Origin: Impatiens glandulifera
Lineage: Eukaryota; Streptophyta; Magnoliopsida; Ericales; Balsaminaceae
Assembly (NCBI RefSeq): GCF_907164915.1
Contig: NC_061862.1
Coordinates: forward strand, 140,545,913 to 140,609,912
Length of the DNA stretch: 64,000 nucleotides
Direction of reading: 5' to 3'
Made by a program: the position numbers and the translations under genes. This document shows, piece after piece, positions 44,281 to 55,777 of this stretch. Each line of letters starts with the position of its first letter. Position 1 is the first letter of the stretch. A model generated the notes under the pieces. That model did not search any database and was not told where the DNA came from. It saw only the letters and a list, made by a program, of their open reading frames with translations.

Positions 44281-45200
44281 GTAATGCAATTATAAGATCA
44301 TATCATAATGAATCTTAAACATCTAACTAAATAGGGATTTTTACAATTTCTTTAAAAGGCATATATCACTAACAAAAAAAATAGTTGCTGAAAAACATAT
44401 AAATTTAAAAATCACATTTGATTTAAAATATGTATTGAACATTATATTATTTATAAAACAAATATCAAAAAATATATTAAAAAACTTAATTCTTAATATA
44501 TTTATAGGTATATTAATATTATGTATATGCATGCTTAATGACCCTGTGCCAACTTAAAAAATAGGTCAATGAATAACATATTTAGCACGTGCATGACAAT
44601 ATGACACACAACGTTAAAGAAACATTAATCTGATATTGATACATTAATCTTCACACAATGTCAAGAAAAACAAGACACCTAATTAATTTGATACCGATAC
44701 ATTAATGTTAAATTCATATATTTATAAGAAACAAGGATACAACCGCCTTCCAGGCCAGACCTAAAAATAGGAAATGATAACAACATTCTTAGCATCTTAA
44801 ATATTGCTGAAAATAGTTCTATATGATAATTGTTTGATAGTTCAACCAAAATTCATAAAAATTGATATAACCCCTTTACAATTTTATACTTCAAAGATGA
44901 AAATATGAATGGTCATAACAAAGATTAAAAGCTCAAACAATTTTTTAAATTTTTTTATTTTGTTAAGAGTAAATGCAATAATGAAAAAGTAATAAAACAA
45001 CGCGTAACCAAAAGTATCACCCGAAATACATAGGTACGGTTAAACATTCGGAAAATATCAATAAAAATATAAAACTAGACATTCAAACTAATTTGAGAAC
45101 AAAACATAAAACAATAAACTCAAACTAATTTGAGAATACAAAAGAAATAACAAAAACAAATAAAAGGACAAAACACAAGCATAAGAACTTGTGATGCTAG
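44281..45200. other. AT-rich upstream DNA
   Basis: 44,281-44,880 is the D2 partner of 19,931-20,532. After 44,880 the sequence is single-copy in this window and A-rich, with nothing recognised before the SUVH relic. Confidence 0.55.
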
Positions 45201-45209
45201 CCGTAACAG

Positions 45210-46030
45210 CTCCGGAACGTGCTGGTGACAGAGCCACACCATAATGATCAAAACAAAGTCTGAGCCACATCATAATCAAGAGTCGACTGTTGCATTGGAG
45301 GTTGCATTGGAGGGATAGTCTCCAATGCAAATAACATAAGGCGTAGATAATATAAGTTGTTGTAGTCCTATAGCACAAATTGTACCATTATATTAGGATT
45401 AGGACTACGGCTGATATAGCAAGCCAGATTTTTGGATCTTGAAATATCAAGAGCAAAATCCAATGACGGATAGTACCCGACAAATTGCCCCATTCCATCC
45501 ATCTCTTACCGAACCGATCTGGATGTATTAAATTATCTCCTCCATTCATTGAGAATATCTAGGATTGCCTCTTTGTGAGAACGATTCCAGCATATTCGCA
45601 TGTAAAAGACCTAGCTTGAATCAGATCCAGTGATCTAGCACCCCAGCTCGTTTCAATAGACCTGAAAACTTTAAACATGTATCTCAATCCTTTTTGAGAT
45701 ACGCAATTTCTGCAACTTGGATGACAGCGACAACTAGGACCACATTCAACTACTACAGGCTTTCCTCTCACCAGATGTCCCTGATTATCGAATGCAAAAT
45801 CACCTCCATTAAGCACATACACAATTATCATTACAGCCACGGACACAGTCACAGCCAACTGTAAAACTAACAGTACGAGGAAATAAAGCACTAGTGATGT
45901 AGGATAGAAAGTTGGCCCAATTATATCACTGTCTATATCGTTAAATATAAGAACCGCCACTTTTTCCTTCCCACCAGAAATATCACGACCGTAATGTCCA
46001 AAAGGTTTGGCATACAAAGGCATACAATTG
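45210..46030 (-). pseudogene. SUVH-type histone H3K9 methyltransferase relic (pre-SET and SET)
   Basis: Reading down from 46,023: ISGGKEKVAVLIFNDID, a linker, then in another frame a pre-SET zinc cluster GCDCVRGCNDNCVCA (about 45,862-45,816). Back in the first frame: GGDFAFDNQGHLVRGKPVVV, ECGPSCRCHPSCRN (near 45,755), FRSIETSWGARSLDLIQA and CEYAGIVLT (SET N-terminal part, to about 45,570). Further frame changes lead to RFGKRWMEWGNLS (about 45,520), LACYISRSPNPN (about 45,415) and a C-terminal ALETIPP (about 45,300). In active SUVH proteins this domain methylates histone H3 lysine 9 in heterochromatin. At least three frame changes and one stop show it is dead. No intron is visible, which fits either a retrocopy or an intronless parent. 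Confidence 0.85.
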
Positions 46031-46489
46031 ACATTACAGTCGTGATATTAAATAATATAATATTGTTAAATACATATTTTAAATCAAATGTGATTTGCGA
46101 AAGGAGTTTGGAAACAACTAAATAATATAATTGGTGGCTATATTTAAAGTACAAGAAATATTTACCATCTAGTCAATCAAAATCAACAAGTTATTATATA
46201 ATAAATTTGAATTTTATTTATCTAAATTATTAAACACCATTGAAGTATAACTTGAACTAAAAATACTTAACAGCAAAACAATATACCTTATATTTGGTGG
46301 TTGAATTGTTATATGAAAATAGTTTAGGGAACTTATATTTTTTCAAGAAGTTAGATGGTTACATATGTATACCAAATTGGCTGGTTGAGATGGGTTTAAG
46401 CCAATTGAAATTCAAAAAATAAGTAATAAACTGAAATAACATAATAATAGTAAAAGAACTTAAACTAAAAATACTTAGCAGCAAAACAA
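46031..46489. other. AT-rich single-copy DNA
   Basis: No gene or element seen. 46,250-46,300 and 46,450-46,500 share a short direct repeat (CTTAAACTAAAAATACTTA-like, with AGCAGCAAAACAATAT). Confidence 0.5.
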
Positions 46490-47640
46490 TATGGTCCTTC
46501 AATGATCATTTTAATCAACTTATTGAATTAAAACAATGTAGCTTTTAGAAATTGAATTGGGTTTTTATACAATTTGAATTTGGAGATATTTTAGATAACC
46601 AGATTGAAGTGCACAAAGATATAACAAACTTTTAAAAGAAGCCAAAGAGAATGATTGATATCCTTCTAAACCAATAATTTCAAGTTCTTAATCTCATTTA
46701 AACAATACACTACACTTGAAAAGGATTTCAAGTTTATCTTCTAAATTCAGAAATGATTTCCATGATATTCGACCAAATTTTAGACCAAATCAAAGAAAGA
46801 ATGATAATGAAGCCAAATTAAAGAAATTGAGAAAAAAAATATAAAGTCAATGATCAATTTAATCAACTTAATGCATTTTTGCCTAACATATAAGCATACA
46901 AATATTTTAAAAACTCAATTAAGTTTCTATACAATGACTAGGAGGGATGTCAGATAATCGGATTTAGGTGCACAAAGTTAAAATATATATTTAAAAGGAT
47001 ACTAAAGAAAATGATTGACGTCCTTATAATAGAATCAATAATTTCATTTTTCTTACCCTCGGTTTAAATTTGATTTCAATATTATAAGACAAATGAAAGA
47101 TTGACTCTTGAAATTGAACTGAAAGTTACGCGTGCAAAACCAATTATTTATTTGCCAAAACTTAGATTTCTCTGAAAAATAGTGACTTTACAAGATTTTC
47201 CTTAGTCTGTTTTTGTGCAAATACAAGCTACAATATAAAATTATTATAAGTTACAAACTAAATTAGAAAAAAAATTCAAACAAAATGAGAAAAAAAACAA
47301 AAAAAAAAACTCAAAGATAATTGGGTCCACGTCGATATTAAATAAATTTAGAAACAAAATAATTGATTCGCATACAATGTTACATAAAACAAATAAGCAT
47401 TTAAAAATTCAATTGAGATTCTACACAATTTCTATATAGAGATACTTCAAATAACCAGATATAGGTGCACAAATATAGAACAAACATTTAAAAGGAAAAA
47501 AAAATTGATTGATATCCTTATAAATCGAGACAATAATTTAAAGTTTCTCACCTAAACTCAGAAAGAATTTCCATTATTCATGACTAAATCAGGAAAGAAA
47601 ATTCAAAGATAGTTGGGTGCACAAATTAAATCTGGAAAGA
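46490..47640 (-). promoter_or_regulatory. Reverse-oriented F-box leader repeats, three units
   Basis: Three degenerate copies of the leader repeat, marked by 'ataaccagatt' at 46,597, 'ataatcggattt' at 46,955 and 'ataaccagatat' at 47,451. Orientation is opposite to 7,901-9,147 and the same as the reverse F-box pseudogene at 43,150-44,270. They may be its displaced 5' region, with the SUVH relic inserted between. Confidence 0.6.
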
Positions 47641-48300
47641 AAATTCAAAGATAGTTGGGTGCACAAATTGGCTTGCATCCATTTCTAATTTTTTTAAAGA
47701 TATCCACTAATTTTATATGAATTGATCTGTATCATTGATTTATCTCTGAAAACAAACTTTGCTTAACATTCTGACTCCACAATTTAATTATACCTTTAAT
47801 AAAGCAAGTTATCTTTCATTGAGGTATGAATCTCCCTTATCACATCTTAATCCTCTTCAATGGGAAAATACATAACCACATTAAGCATATTCAATGTTCA
47901 ACCAAATCTCATTTTTTAACTTGAATGGAAGACTAGTTATGTTCCACAAGTTCACATACTTGATGCTTAACATTCTAACTCCACAACTTAAATAATTATA
48001 AGTTACAAATTAAATCAGGAAAGAAAATTCAAAGATAGTTGGGTGCAAGTCCCATCAAATTGGCCTTGCATCTATTTCTAAATTTTTTTAAGAGAGCCAC
48101 TAGTTTTATATGAATTTATCTGTATCATTGATTTATCTCTCTATCTCTACCTACTCCTCAATCTTGTTAAGAATTTTGACTTTCTCTGAAAACAAACTTT
48201 GCTTAACATTCTGACTCCAAATCACCCTCCAATGGAAGACTAGTTATGTTCCACAAGTTCACCTTCTTGATGCTTAACTTGAATCTCATTTTGGCTAAGG
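47585..48300. repeat. Nested tandem duplications
   Basis: A 42-bp unit (GGAAAGAAAATTCAAAGATAG followed by TTGGGTGCACAAATT) is doubled at about 47,590-47,675. A larger block with TTGCATC(n)ATTTCTAA, TGATTTATCTCT and CTTAACATTCTGACTCC occurs at about 47,620-47,780 and again at 48,015-48,220, about 440 bp apart for the last mark. GTTCCACAAGTTCAC occurs at 47,941 and 48,248. No gene recognised; 48,301-48,550 shows nothing further. Confidence 0.65.
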
Positions 48301-48549
48301 ATCTTTATGAGTTAGTGAATAAGAATCTCTTCAACCAAGTGTAGACTCCTAATTATTCGAGGTGCTTCCGGAGTTTGTTAATGTTTTATTAGTAGTATTG
48401 ATTACTCATCTCGTGGGAGCAATCTTGTTTGAAAACACATTTGATTCTTAAGATTTCAGGTATGCTTTTGTGTTTTCCTAGATATCAAGTGTAGCAACCA
48501 AAGAAAACTACCTATATTATATATTCATTCTTTGCATAATCTATAATGG

Positions 48550-48815
48550 TAGTTCAAGAATAATAATCTCCAGATCCATACACAAATCACATAGTCAAGA
48601 AGCAGAATAGGTAAATGCATGAAAGAAGACATACCACTCGATTCAGGAGTACCACAGCCCCGGCGACTCCAGTCTTGTCCACCGTTCGTCGTACGGCCGC
48701 CACCAATTGAAACCCTAATTGAATTGCCTTTTATATCTCCCGTATATATATATATATATTAAAGCGGCCACAATTGAAACCCTAATTGAATTGCCTATTA
48801 TATCTCCCGTATATA
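48550..48815 (-). other. F-box leader, reverse copy, partly doubled
   Basis: Reverse complement of the leader seen at 5,200-5,330 and 28,740-28,860 (CCCCGGCGACTCCAG, CGTCGTACGGCCGCC). The last 50 bp (CAATTGAAACCCTAATTGAA then TTGCC and TCTCCCGTATATAT) occur twice, at about 48,703-48,755 and 48,769-48,815. Confidence 0.75.
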
Positions 48816-49300
48816 TATTAAATATAAATCATTAATGTTTTCTTTTTTAACAAGTGTTTCTCTTCATATAAAAACAAAATTTGAAGTCCCCTCAAAATAT
48901 TATAAAATTATTGTATATTTTTATTATAATTGTAAATATATATCATTAATATATTTTTTTTAATACATGGTTTCTCTTCATCAAAAAACATAAGTTGGAA
49001 TATTATTAGATTGTTATATATATTTTTTATTGTAATTTTAATTATAGTAAATTTTTAATATTATTGAGATCGATATGTTTTATTTTCTATATAGTAAAAA
49101 AAATATTAAATAAACTTACAGAAACAAATAGACAAGAAAAATGTCCTACTATATAATTATAAAAACATAAATTAAACACTAAATTTTTTTTTTATAAAAA
49201 ATATGTTTTTCACTTGCTTTTATATCCACTTCCAATCTTCCTAGAGAATTTTCAAGGAGAATAAGCGTACGATGAATCAATTGTTAAGTTAGTCAAAAGA
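48816..49300. other. AT-rich DNA
   Basis: Nothing recognised. An ATATATCATTAAT-type phrase recurs loosely at about 48,825 and 48,937. Confidence 0.5.
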
Positions 49301-49301
49301 A

Positions 49302-49480
49302 TTTTTTGGGGGGGGGAAACGACTTAGCATAATTTTATTAAAATTTTTCAAAGAACGGAAAAAAACCCACGAGTTTAAGAGATCATTCTAGACAGACCTA
49401 GAATGATTTTGAAGTCGTATCATTCTAAATAAAAGAAAAAATGTATATAAATTATCTGATTACAATGTTTTCGGAAGATA
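49302..49480 (-). mobile_element. Short 3' end of the LINE family
   Basis: About 180 bp: a G-run in place of the poly(T) tail, then CGACTTAGCATAATTTTATT, a 'gatcattctagacagaccta' block and 'ctgattacaatgtttt', matching the 3' UTR of the LINEs at 2,966 and 40,611. It is closer to the 40,611 copy at 'cattctagacagacc'. D1 copy b starts right after it. Confidence 0.8.
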
Positions 49481-50589
49481 AGATTGTTTAGGTACAAGAA
49501 AGCGATTTTCCAAAGAACTGAACTTGGAAACTAACGGAAACGCATTGTGTAGAGTCAAAGTGATAAAGTACCGGGGACGCTTAGTATAAGACTGAATTGG
49601 TAAATTACTGGAGATATTTATCCAAAAATCGATTTTGATAAACTACCGGTTGCGCCTCTTGATAAAATACCGATATCATAAGAACCGGATGCACACCATA
49701 AAATACTGAAGTTCTATAAAATCGGAAACACTTCATTATAATACCGAAGTTCTATAAAACCGAAAATGCTTCATTATAATACCGAAGTTCTATAAAACCA
49801 AAAACGCTTCATTATAATACCGAAGTTCTATAAAACCAGAAACGCTTTATTATAATACCGAAGTTATAAAATATCAACGCGTCTCATACATAAAACCGAT
49901 ATGTAAAATACTGTGTTTTGAGATAAAATCGGAAGCGTCTTTTATAAAATACTGGATTTGATCAAATGATAAATTTGATCAACTACGGGACAACTTTTCT
50001 TTCCGATTTTCTTTAATGTGCACGAGGTTAATTTAACACAAGTAAGTTCTTATTTATACAATTATAATTAATTAGATATTTTAACTTAACACAATCTTTA
50101 TGAAGAAATTTATGATAATTTATGTTCTTCGTTTATTCATTTGTATGTCTCCATTGTGTATAATGATCGAGAGAAGATGAAGGCAACCTACGTTGAAAAT
50201 GATGATCATTATTGGGGTGACTTGGGAGATGCTGAAATTGAAAGAATGTTTGAAAAAATTTGGGCCTTGAAGATAGAATGTTGGCTTTTGATCCTTTTTC
50301 TCTAGCATACTTAGTGCCAAGTTCAAATTGCATCCAGTTTTTGTGGTTCGAGAAACCACAAAAAGTTGGGTCTTACTCTCATAACATTTTGTGACATAAA
50401 ATATGGATGAGATGGAACGACTTATTATGGTTTGAAGAACCACTTGATGTAAAGTTTTTAAATTGTTCTTGTGGGCTACAATTGAGAAATCTTTTGGAAC
50501 AGTTTGTGAGAACCACCCGATAGTTTATGAAAACAATTTGAGCAATTTTTAACTGCTTTTCTTTTTTCCAAGATCATTCTTGCTTTCTT

Positions 50590-51140
50590 CTATAACTATT
50601 TAATCTTTGAGTTTACCCTCCTTTATTTTCATCTTTTATCTTTTTGCTTCTTGGTTTCTGGTATTATTCTTTAGCTTTATCACATTTATTGTGCATGAAA
50701 GTATTACAGAAAGAACACATTTTTGGTTTCCATTCATAAGAGATCTCCATGACATTGTGCTTTCATTTCTTATCCACAATTGCTATTTTCATTGGCAGGA
50801 CACTCTTAGGATGCACTTAAATGCTAATTCTAGCAAAGGACAAATGCTCTCTTCCTTTAGTTATTGGGTACATATATAATGATTTCCCAATTGTACATGC
50901 AAAATGATTAATTACTTCAGCATTGTACATGTGGGCTGAAATATTCCAAAGCTTGAACCAAATCTGGGTCGTTTCCTTTGGTCTGCTCTGTAGATTCATC
51001 TCTTCTGACCACTTTTTCAGCTTCATTCTATTTGATCCTATGTAAGTATGCCCTTTCTCTAGGATTTCTTTTAGATTTGAGTCATTTTTAAACGACATGA
51101 AGTAGAGGTCATGTATTTTTTTTAAAAACATTTTGATGAT
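50590..51140 (-). pseudogene. LINE ORF1 relic, D1 copy b
   Basis: Frame 51,131-50,817 (104 codons) covers LYFMSFKNDSNLKEIL, KLKKWSEEMNLQ and IWFKLWNI, the DUF4283 region. It continues downstream on the reverse strand to YEWKPKMCSFCNTFMHNKC, where the zinc-knuckle cysteines are present, with a shortened last spacing compared with CX2CX4HX4C. It is longer and less damaged than copy a, but stops still cut it and no start-to-end ORF1 exists. Confidence 0.78.
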
Positions 51141-52261
51141 GAGAGCAAAGAAACCCTAAAAGATGATAATAGAAAAAACCGTAATCGAGAGTGTATTCTT
51201 GAATATTCCAAGAGATCAGGATCGATGCAAAGTAAAAAGATCAATTGCACGACACATTGATTGAACGACACATCGAATGCACAAGAAGACGTTTGTCATT
51301 GTACGACACGACACAACACGACACAAAGAATGAAAGGCACAACGATTGCACGACACGACGATTACACGACACGCGATTGCACAACGATGAATGGCGAGTA
51401 CCAACAACGAATTCCGATGATTTCTACGGCAAGTTTCAAAGAGGATTATGATTTTTCTCTAATATCTCATCCCCATTGTATTCACCCTAATAGTTTTGGT
51501 TCGATTTCCTTCCTTTGATTCTTCACTACTTAACTCAATATTTTTTTTCCTATCTTTTATGTTTAAAATTTATACATAATTCTACTACAATGTATTACAA
51601 AATCTTTCCCAAATACTAAAATTGTTATAAAAAATTTAATTTTAAATATATTTATTATGTTATAAATATTTATAATTATGTGCAAACTTATAACTCAATG
51701 TTATAGTCAGATTCATAATTTTGTAGAGAGAAATAACTTATTTTTTCAATAAAAAAGATAATTTGGGCATGTTAATCCAAATCTATCTTTAGATTTATTT
51801 GAATATGTTCAAGTTCCTCTCCCCTTCAATTAATTGAATTTATTTTTGTAAATTTTACTTAGAAAATTGTATCAACTTAGTATGGACAAAACAGTATAAT
51901 AAAACCCTTTAGCTATCTTTTGGAATCAAGATATATTTATTTTAAAAAAATTTAAAAACTACTTAAAATTCATGAAATCTTCAAATGTTTAGTTTATTAT
52001 TACATAAATAAAATAATGAAAAGACACCCACACTTATATATTCGCCCCTTCTTATACATTTGATCATTATAAGAAATTCATATGTATATGCTTTTTTATT
52101 TTTATACCTTTTTAGCTCAATCATTTATATATGTTTGTTGAATAATATAGCAGAAAATCTTATTATAAGTGCTTTTAATATTTACTTATTAAATTGATAA
52201 TTTACTTTCCATGATTTTGTTGTTAGACTTCTTTATTGTTTTTTTTCGCTCTTTATTAATT

Positions 52262-53412
52262 TTTTTTTGGGAAAAACGACTTAGCGTCATTACATTAAAA
52301 ATTCCCAAAAATGGAAAAAAAAACCAAGAGTTTAAGAGATCATTTTAGACAGGCCTAGAATGATTTTGAAATCGTAACATTCAGAGTAAAAGCTAAAAAG
52401 CTAAAAACGTAAATGAATTATCTGATTACAATGCTTTCAATAGTGAGTTTAAAAAACGATAAATTCCAGTTCCTACAGATATTCCAATTCTGCTCCGTGT
52501 TTGGAATTATTGTCCACGTTTCCGCGAGGGCGCTACAATCCGATACAATATCTTTCCATAACTCTTCAACGCTCCTGCGGGTTCTGTCATATACATTTGC
52601 ATTCCGCTCTTGTCAAATGTTATACACCACTGCTCCAAAGCCGCACTTGAACACGCTTGTTGCAAATCTATTTCCCTTGGCTTTGAGTAGTGTTGCATCT
52701 TTGATTTCATTCCATTCGCTTGGGAAACTGATCAGCTCCAGGCTTTTATAGAATCTGTCCCAAAGCTCTAATGCAATATAGATGCTCCCGAATAGGTGAT
52801 CTATGATTTCTTCATTTCCTCTACAAAAAAGACAGTTTGTGTCCGGGATGCTCATATACTTGCTGATACGATCACGAGTGTTGAGTCTTTCCCAGAAGGC
52901 GAGCCATAGGATGAACTGGTGTCTAGGGATAATCTTCGTTGACCATACAAGAGGAGCCCATTCTACTTATGTGCTTTTTCCCGGGTTACCTCCTATATTT
53001 TCTTCGATACCAACTTCCCATTGTCCTCAGCTTTCCATTCATGAATATCCGGTTTGTCGTGTAGTTGTATGTTACTTATATGATCAAGTATCCTCTGTCC
53101 TTCTGGATTTTTTCTCAGGAGTGAGTCCCAATTTCCGTGTGTTAATGTCTCTATTTTTCGCTTCTGAGCAGTCCCTTCTGATGCGGGTATTTTGAAACTC
53201 CTCTTTGTGGATGAAAGGCTAGTTTTCAAACCAGGGGTCGTGCCAGAATAGAGTGCCTTTTCCGTCCCCTAGCCGGATGTCATAAAGATCTGCAATATCT
53301 CTTCTTAGTTTAAGAATCTTTTTTAGAGACCTGCTCATACCTTCATGAATTTTGCAGGTCCAGATGCTGGTTTCGTCATAAACCTCGTATGCACCCATTT
53401 GATCCATAGTGA
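52262..53412 (-). mobile_element. 5'-truncated LINE, D1 copy b
   Basis: Same insertion as 2,966-4,122. Reading frames include 53,434-53,219 (WTCKIHEGMSRSLKKIL, DIRLGDGKGTLFWHDPWF) and 52,855-52,613 (NCLFCRGNEEIIDHLFGS, SFPSEWNEIKDATLLKAK), separated by frame breaks. Its target-site flanks are more worn (CTCTTTATTAAT on the left, CTTTTTTTTAGGTTTT on the right). Confidence 0.88.
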
Positions 53413-53682
53413 CTCTTTTTTTTAGGTTTTGCAATAACTTAAATCATCTTAGCTAGCCAATTTGTTGGATATGTGAATGTAACAAATCCAAGTTACTTGA
53501 CAAACAAAACATATGTGTAACAACTCATTGGAGGGACACTGCAAAACTTGATGACCTATACATTATTTTTACAAACTCAACAATTAAATTAAGTTGGAGA
53601 CTTTTTATATATTTTTTGTGATGTCCTATATCGAAAAATCATAGTAAATATGAATTTCATATAAAAGTGAGGCTAGTAGACT

Positions 53683-54022
53683 CACTGGTGAAAATGGGGT
53701 CTAAATCGAGAGTATAATCTCTCGGTAATGACCATAAATCTCTCGGTATAAACCTAATACTGAAAGTTTGGGTAACACTCAGCATTCGTCGGTATTGTCA
53801 CTTTAGGAAAATATATTTGGGTGTTTACCGAGATATATCATAAATTTATCGGTTTAGATACCAGAGAGAAAAACCGAGAGTTATATAAAAAAAACTCTCG
53901 GTTGTTCTTGAAAGGTCAAAACCAAGAGTTTTATAGAAAACTTTCGGTTTTTATCCTTCAAGAAAAATCGAGAGTTTTCTATATAACTCTCGGTTTTTCT
54001 TGAAGGAGAAAAACCGAGAGTT
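53683..54022. repeat. ACCGAGAG hairpin array, third copy, truncated
   Basis: Starts CACTGGTGAAAATGGG at 53,683 and breaks off after about 340 bp inside a hairpin unit. The following DNA (54,023-54,180) is not array-like. Confidence 0.85.
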
Positions 54023-54179
54023 TTATGTGATCATTGCAAAATAACTGAGTTCATGAGTTGGTAATGTTCAGAATTTAAGTTAGAACAAATCTAATTGAGA
54101 ATTTATATCATATTAATGTTCAGAGTTGGTAATAGTTTGACATTGAAAAAACATATGATAATTGTAAAATTTATATGAT

Positions 54180-54902
54180 ATTATTAGACTTGCTGGTCCA
54201 AAATGCTCCTAAATTTATTTAATCTTTTTGTTACTAGAAAGAAAAAGAAAATATATCGGTTTAAATAAAAAACATATTTTGACGCCCAAATTGATTGTGC
54301 TTGCATAAACAATTTTTTTTATTTAAGTCTATTTGTTTTTTTATTTATTTTTATCATCTTAATTGTTTTTTTCTCTAAATTGATCTATTTTATTCCACCG
54401 CACTTATAAGTCTTTTTTTAATTGAAAGTCACTCGTCCTAGAGAACGTACAATTTTTGCCTACGCAAAATTTTCAGTTCAATTTCCAGATAATTTGTTTT
54501 TCGATTTTGTTGCAGATCATTGAAATCCTTTTAAATGTTTGTTGATACTATTAGACTATCTTTTATTCTTTTATTTTGATTGACTAGATGGTAAATGGTT
54601 ACCTGTAATATAAGCTCAGAGATAAATTGTCTTATTTATTTATCCAAACAAAAGGTTATTTTAAGATTTATTTATTTTCTACTTGCAAAACTTAGAAATT
54701 CATTTCTTTCTTCATGGAAGTAGAATGGTTCTTTCAAGAAACCAAAAGGCAAAATTGATTGGTTTAAGTTTGGTTTCATCTCCCTTTTATTTGTTGGAGC
54801 CTATTTTTTGTTACCCAGTCATTGAAAACCTCCCTTCTCCATGTGTTAATGAATTCCACTCTTTTAATTTTCCATCCTTACTGCACTATACCTAGATAAT
54901 CC
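54180..54902 (+). pseudogene. F-box/LRR pseudogene, 5' part, split by a copia insertion
   Basis: 54,180-54,680 matches the 5' region at 7,910-9,110 in a shortened form. ATG 54,726 opens MVLSRNQKAKLIGLS, then a deletion joins it to the LRR part FCYPVIENLPSPCVNEFHSF and NFPSLL. The F-box itself is lost. The sequence stops at CTAGATAATCC (54,902), where the copia LTR begins. It resumes at 62,344. Confidence 0.8.
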
Positions 54903-55759
54903 TGAAGGAATTATGTCCTTTAATTCAATGTGCAATGACTAAATGTGAATAGGACAATTAAGAAAATTAATTTAATCCAATTATTTTAGGAGTCGTAGTG
55001 CTTTGCTAGAAGCCAACTATGATTAATAGGGTAATATCTACAGCTATTATAATTGGGTCCTACGAGGTCACACATATAGGGTTTACCAATAGATGAAATG
55101 AGAATGATTATATTACTAATATATTAGATATTAGTAATATATATTATTCCTTTTATTTTGAAATAAAAGAGTAACTTTGTGGATAAACAATATATTAGAT
55201 ATTGTTAAAGACGTTTAAGCAAGAAAGAAATAAATATATATATTGAGGATATATTTATGAAAGATAAAATTATAACATATTTTATTGTCATAAATATGTT
55301 ACGGTTTATCAAAAAGGAAGGTGGAAGGTTTCTTACATGACAATTAAAAGGGAAATAAATTTTCCTAGGTGAGAAGGGCATTTAAAAGGATGATTATTCG
55401 ATAATCAAAGAGACACACAAAAACTTCCCCATCCCCCTTTTTCTATAGCTGGAGAGAAGTTCTTTAGAACAAAGGGTGCTCTTGATTCTGAAAGCAAGCA
55501 ATCAGATTGTTTCCTTTGGTTATCCTACGATCTAGCAATCGACGGTAACCGGATCTATTGGAACTCGTGTGGACCAAATAGAGGAGCAACAAGTGGGGCT
55601 CTGATCCTGATCCAATCAACCAGATCTGTCAAATTCACGCATCAAAGGTATACCATTTCAAGTTGTATGTTTATTCTATCAGTTATGCTTTTATATCAAT
55701 GATTAGGTATTTTAGATTAGATCTAAAATTTCCGCACATATACCTAATCAAAAACAACA
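54903..55759 (+). repeat. 5' LTR of the copia element
   Basis: 857 bp, TGAAGGAATTATGTCC to AAAAACAACA. Compared with the 3' LTR it has T where the other has C after GGGTAATA, GTTGTATG against GCTGTATG near its end, and one fewer AT step in the ATATAT run. It should contain the element's promoter and polyadenylation signals; I could not place a TATA box with confidence in such AT-rich sequence. Confidence 0.96.
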
Positions 55760-55760
55760 A

Positions 55761-55777
55761 TGGTATCAGAGCCAGGT
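55761..55777 (+). promoter_or_regulatory. Primer-binding site for initiator Met-tRNA
   Basis: TGGTATCAGAGCCAGGT begins one base after the LTR end. It is complementary to the 3' end of plant initiator methionine tRNA, the usual primer for copia reverse transcription. Confidence 0.95.

Larger units (their letters stand above)
27640..44880. repeat. Segmental duplication D2, copy 2
   Basis: Partner of 4,141-20,532, with the small head 27,690-27,763 matching the LINE left flank in D1. Relative to copy 1, about 2.74 kb is missing at 31,404/31,405 (copy 1 7,893-10,634). Sequence kept here but missing in copy 1 lies at about 32,370-32,570 and 40,043-43,185. Identity is high by eye over kilobases, including non-coding DNA. 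Confidence 0.88.
49503..54022. repeat. Segmental duplication D1, copy b
   Basis: Partner of 1-4,740. It contains the 38-bp repeat (GAAGTTCT marks at 49,708, 49,746, 49,784, 49,822 and 49,860), the LINE ORF1 relic, the CACGA tract (51,245-51,385), the truncated LINE and the first part of the ACCGAGAG array. At about 54,022 it switches to F-box 5' DNA related to 7,910 onwards. The MITE at 2,547 is absent. Confidence 0.9.

Noticed and set aside
45088..45378. 96-codon reverse frame after the SUVH SET region
   Set aside because: The SUVH-like reading continues in a different phase (LACYISRSPNPN, ALETIPP); this frame is its shadow.
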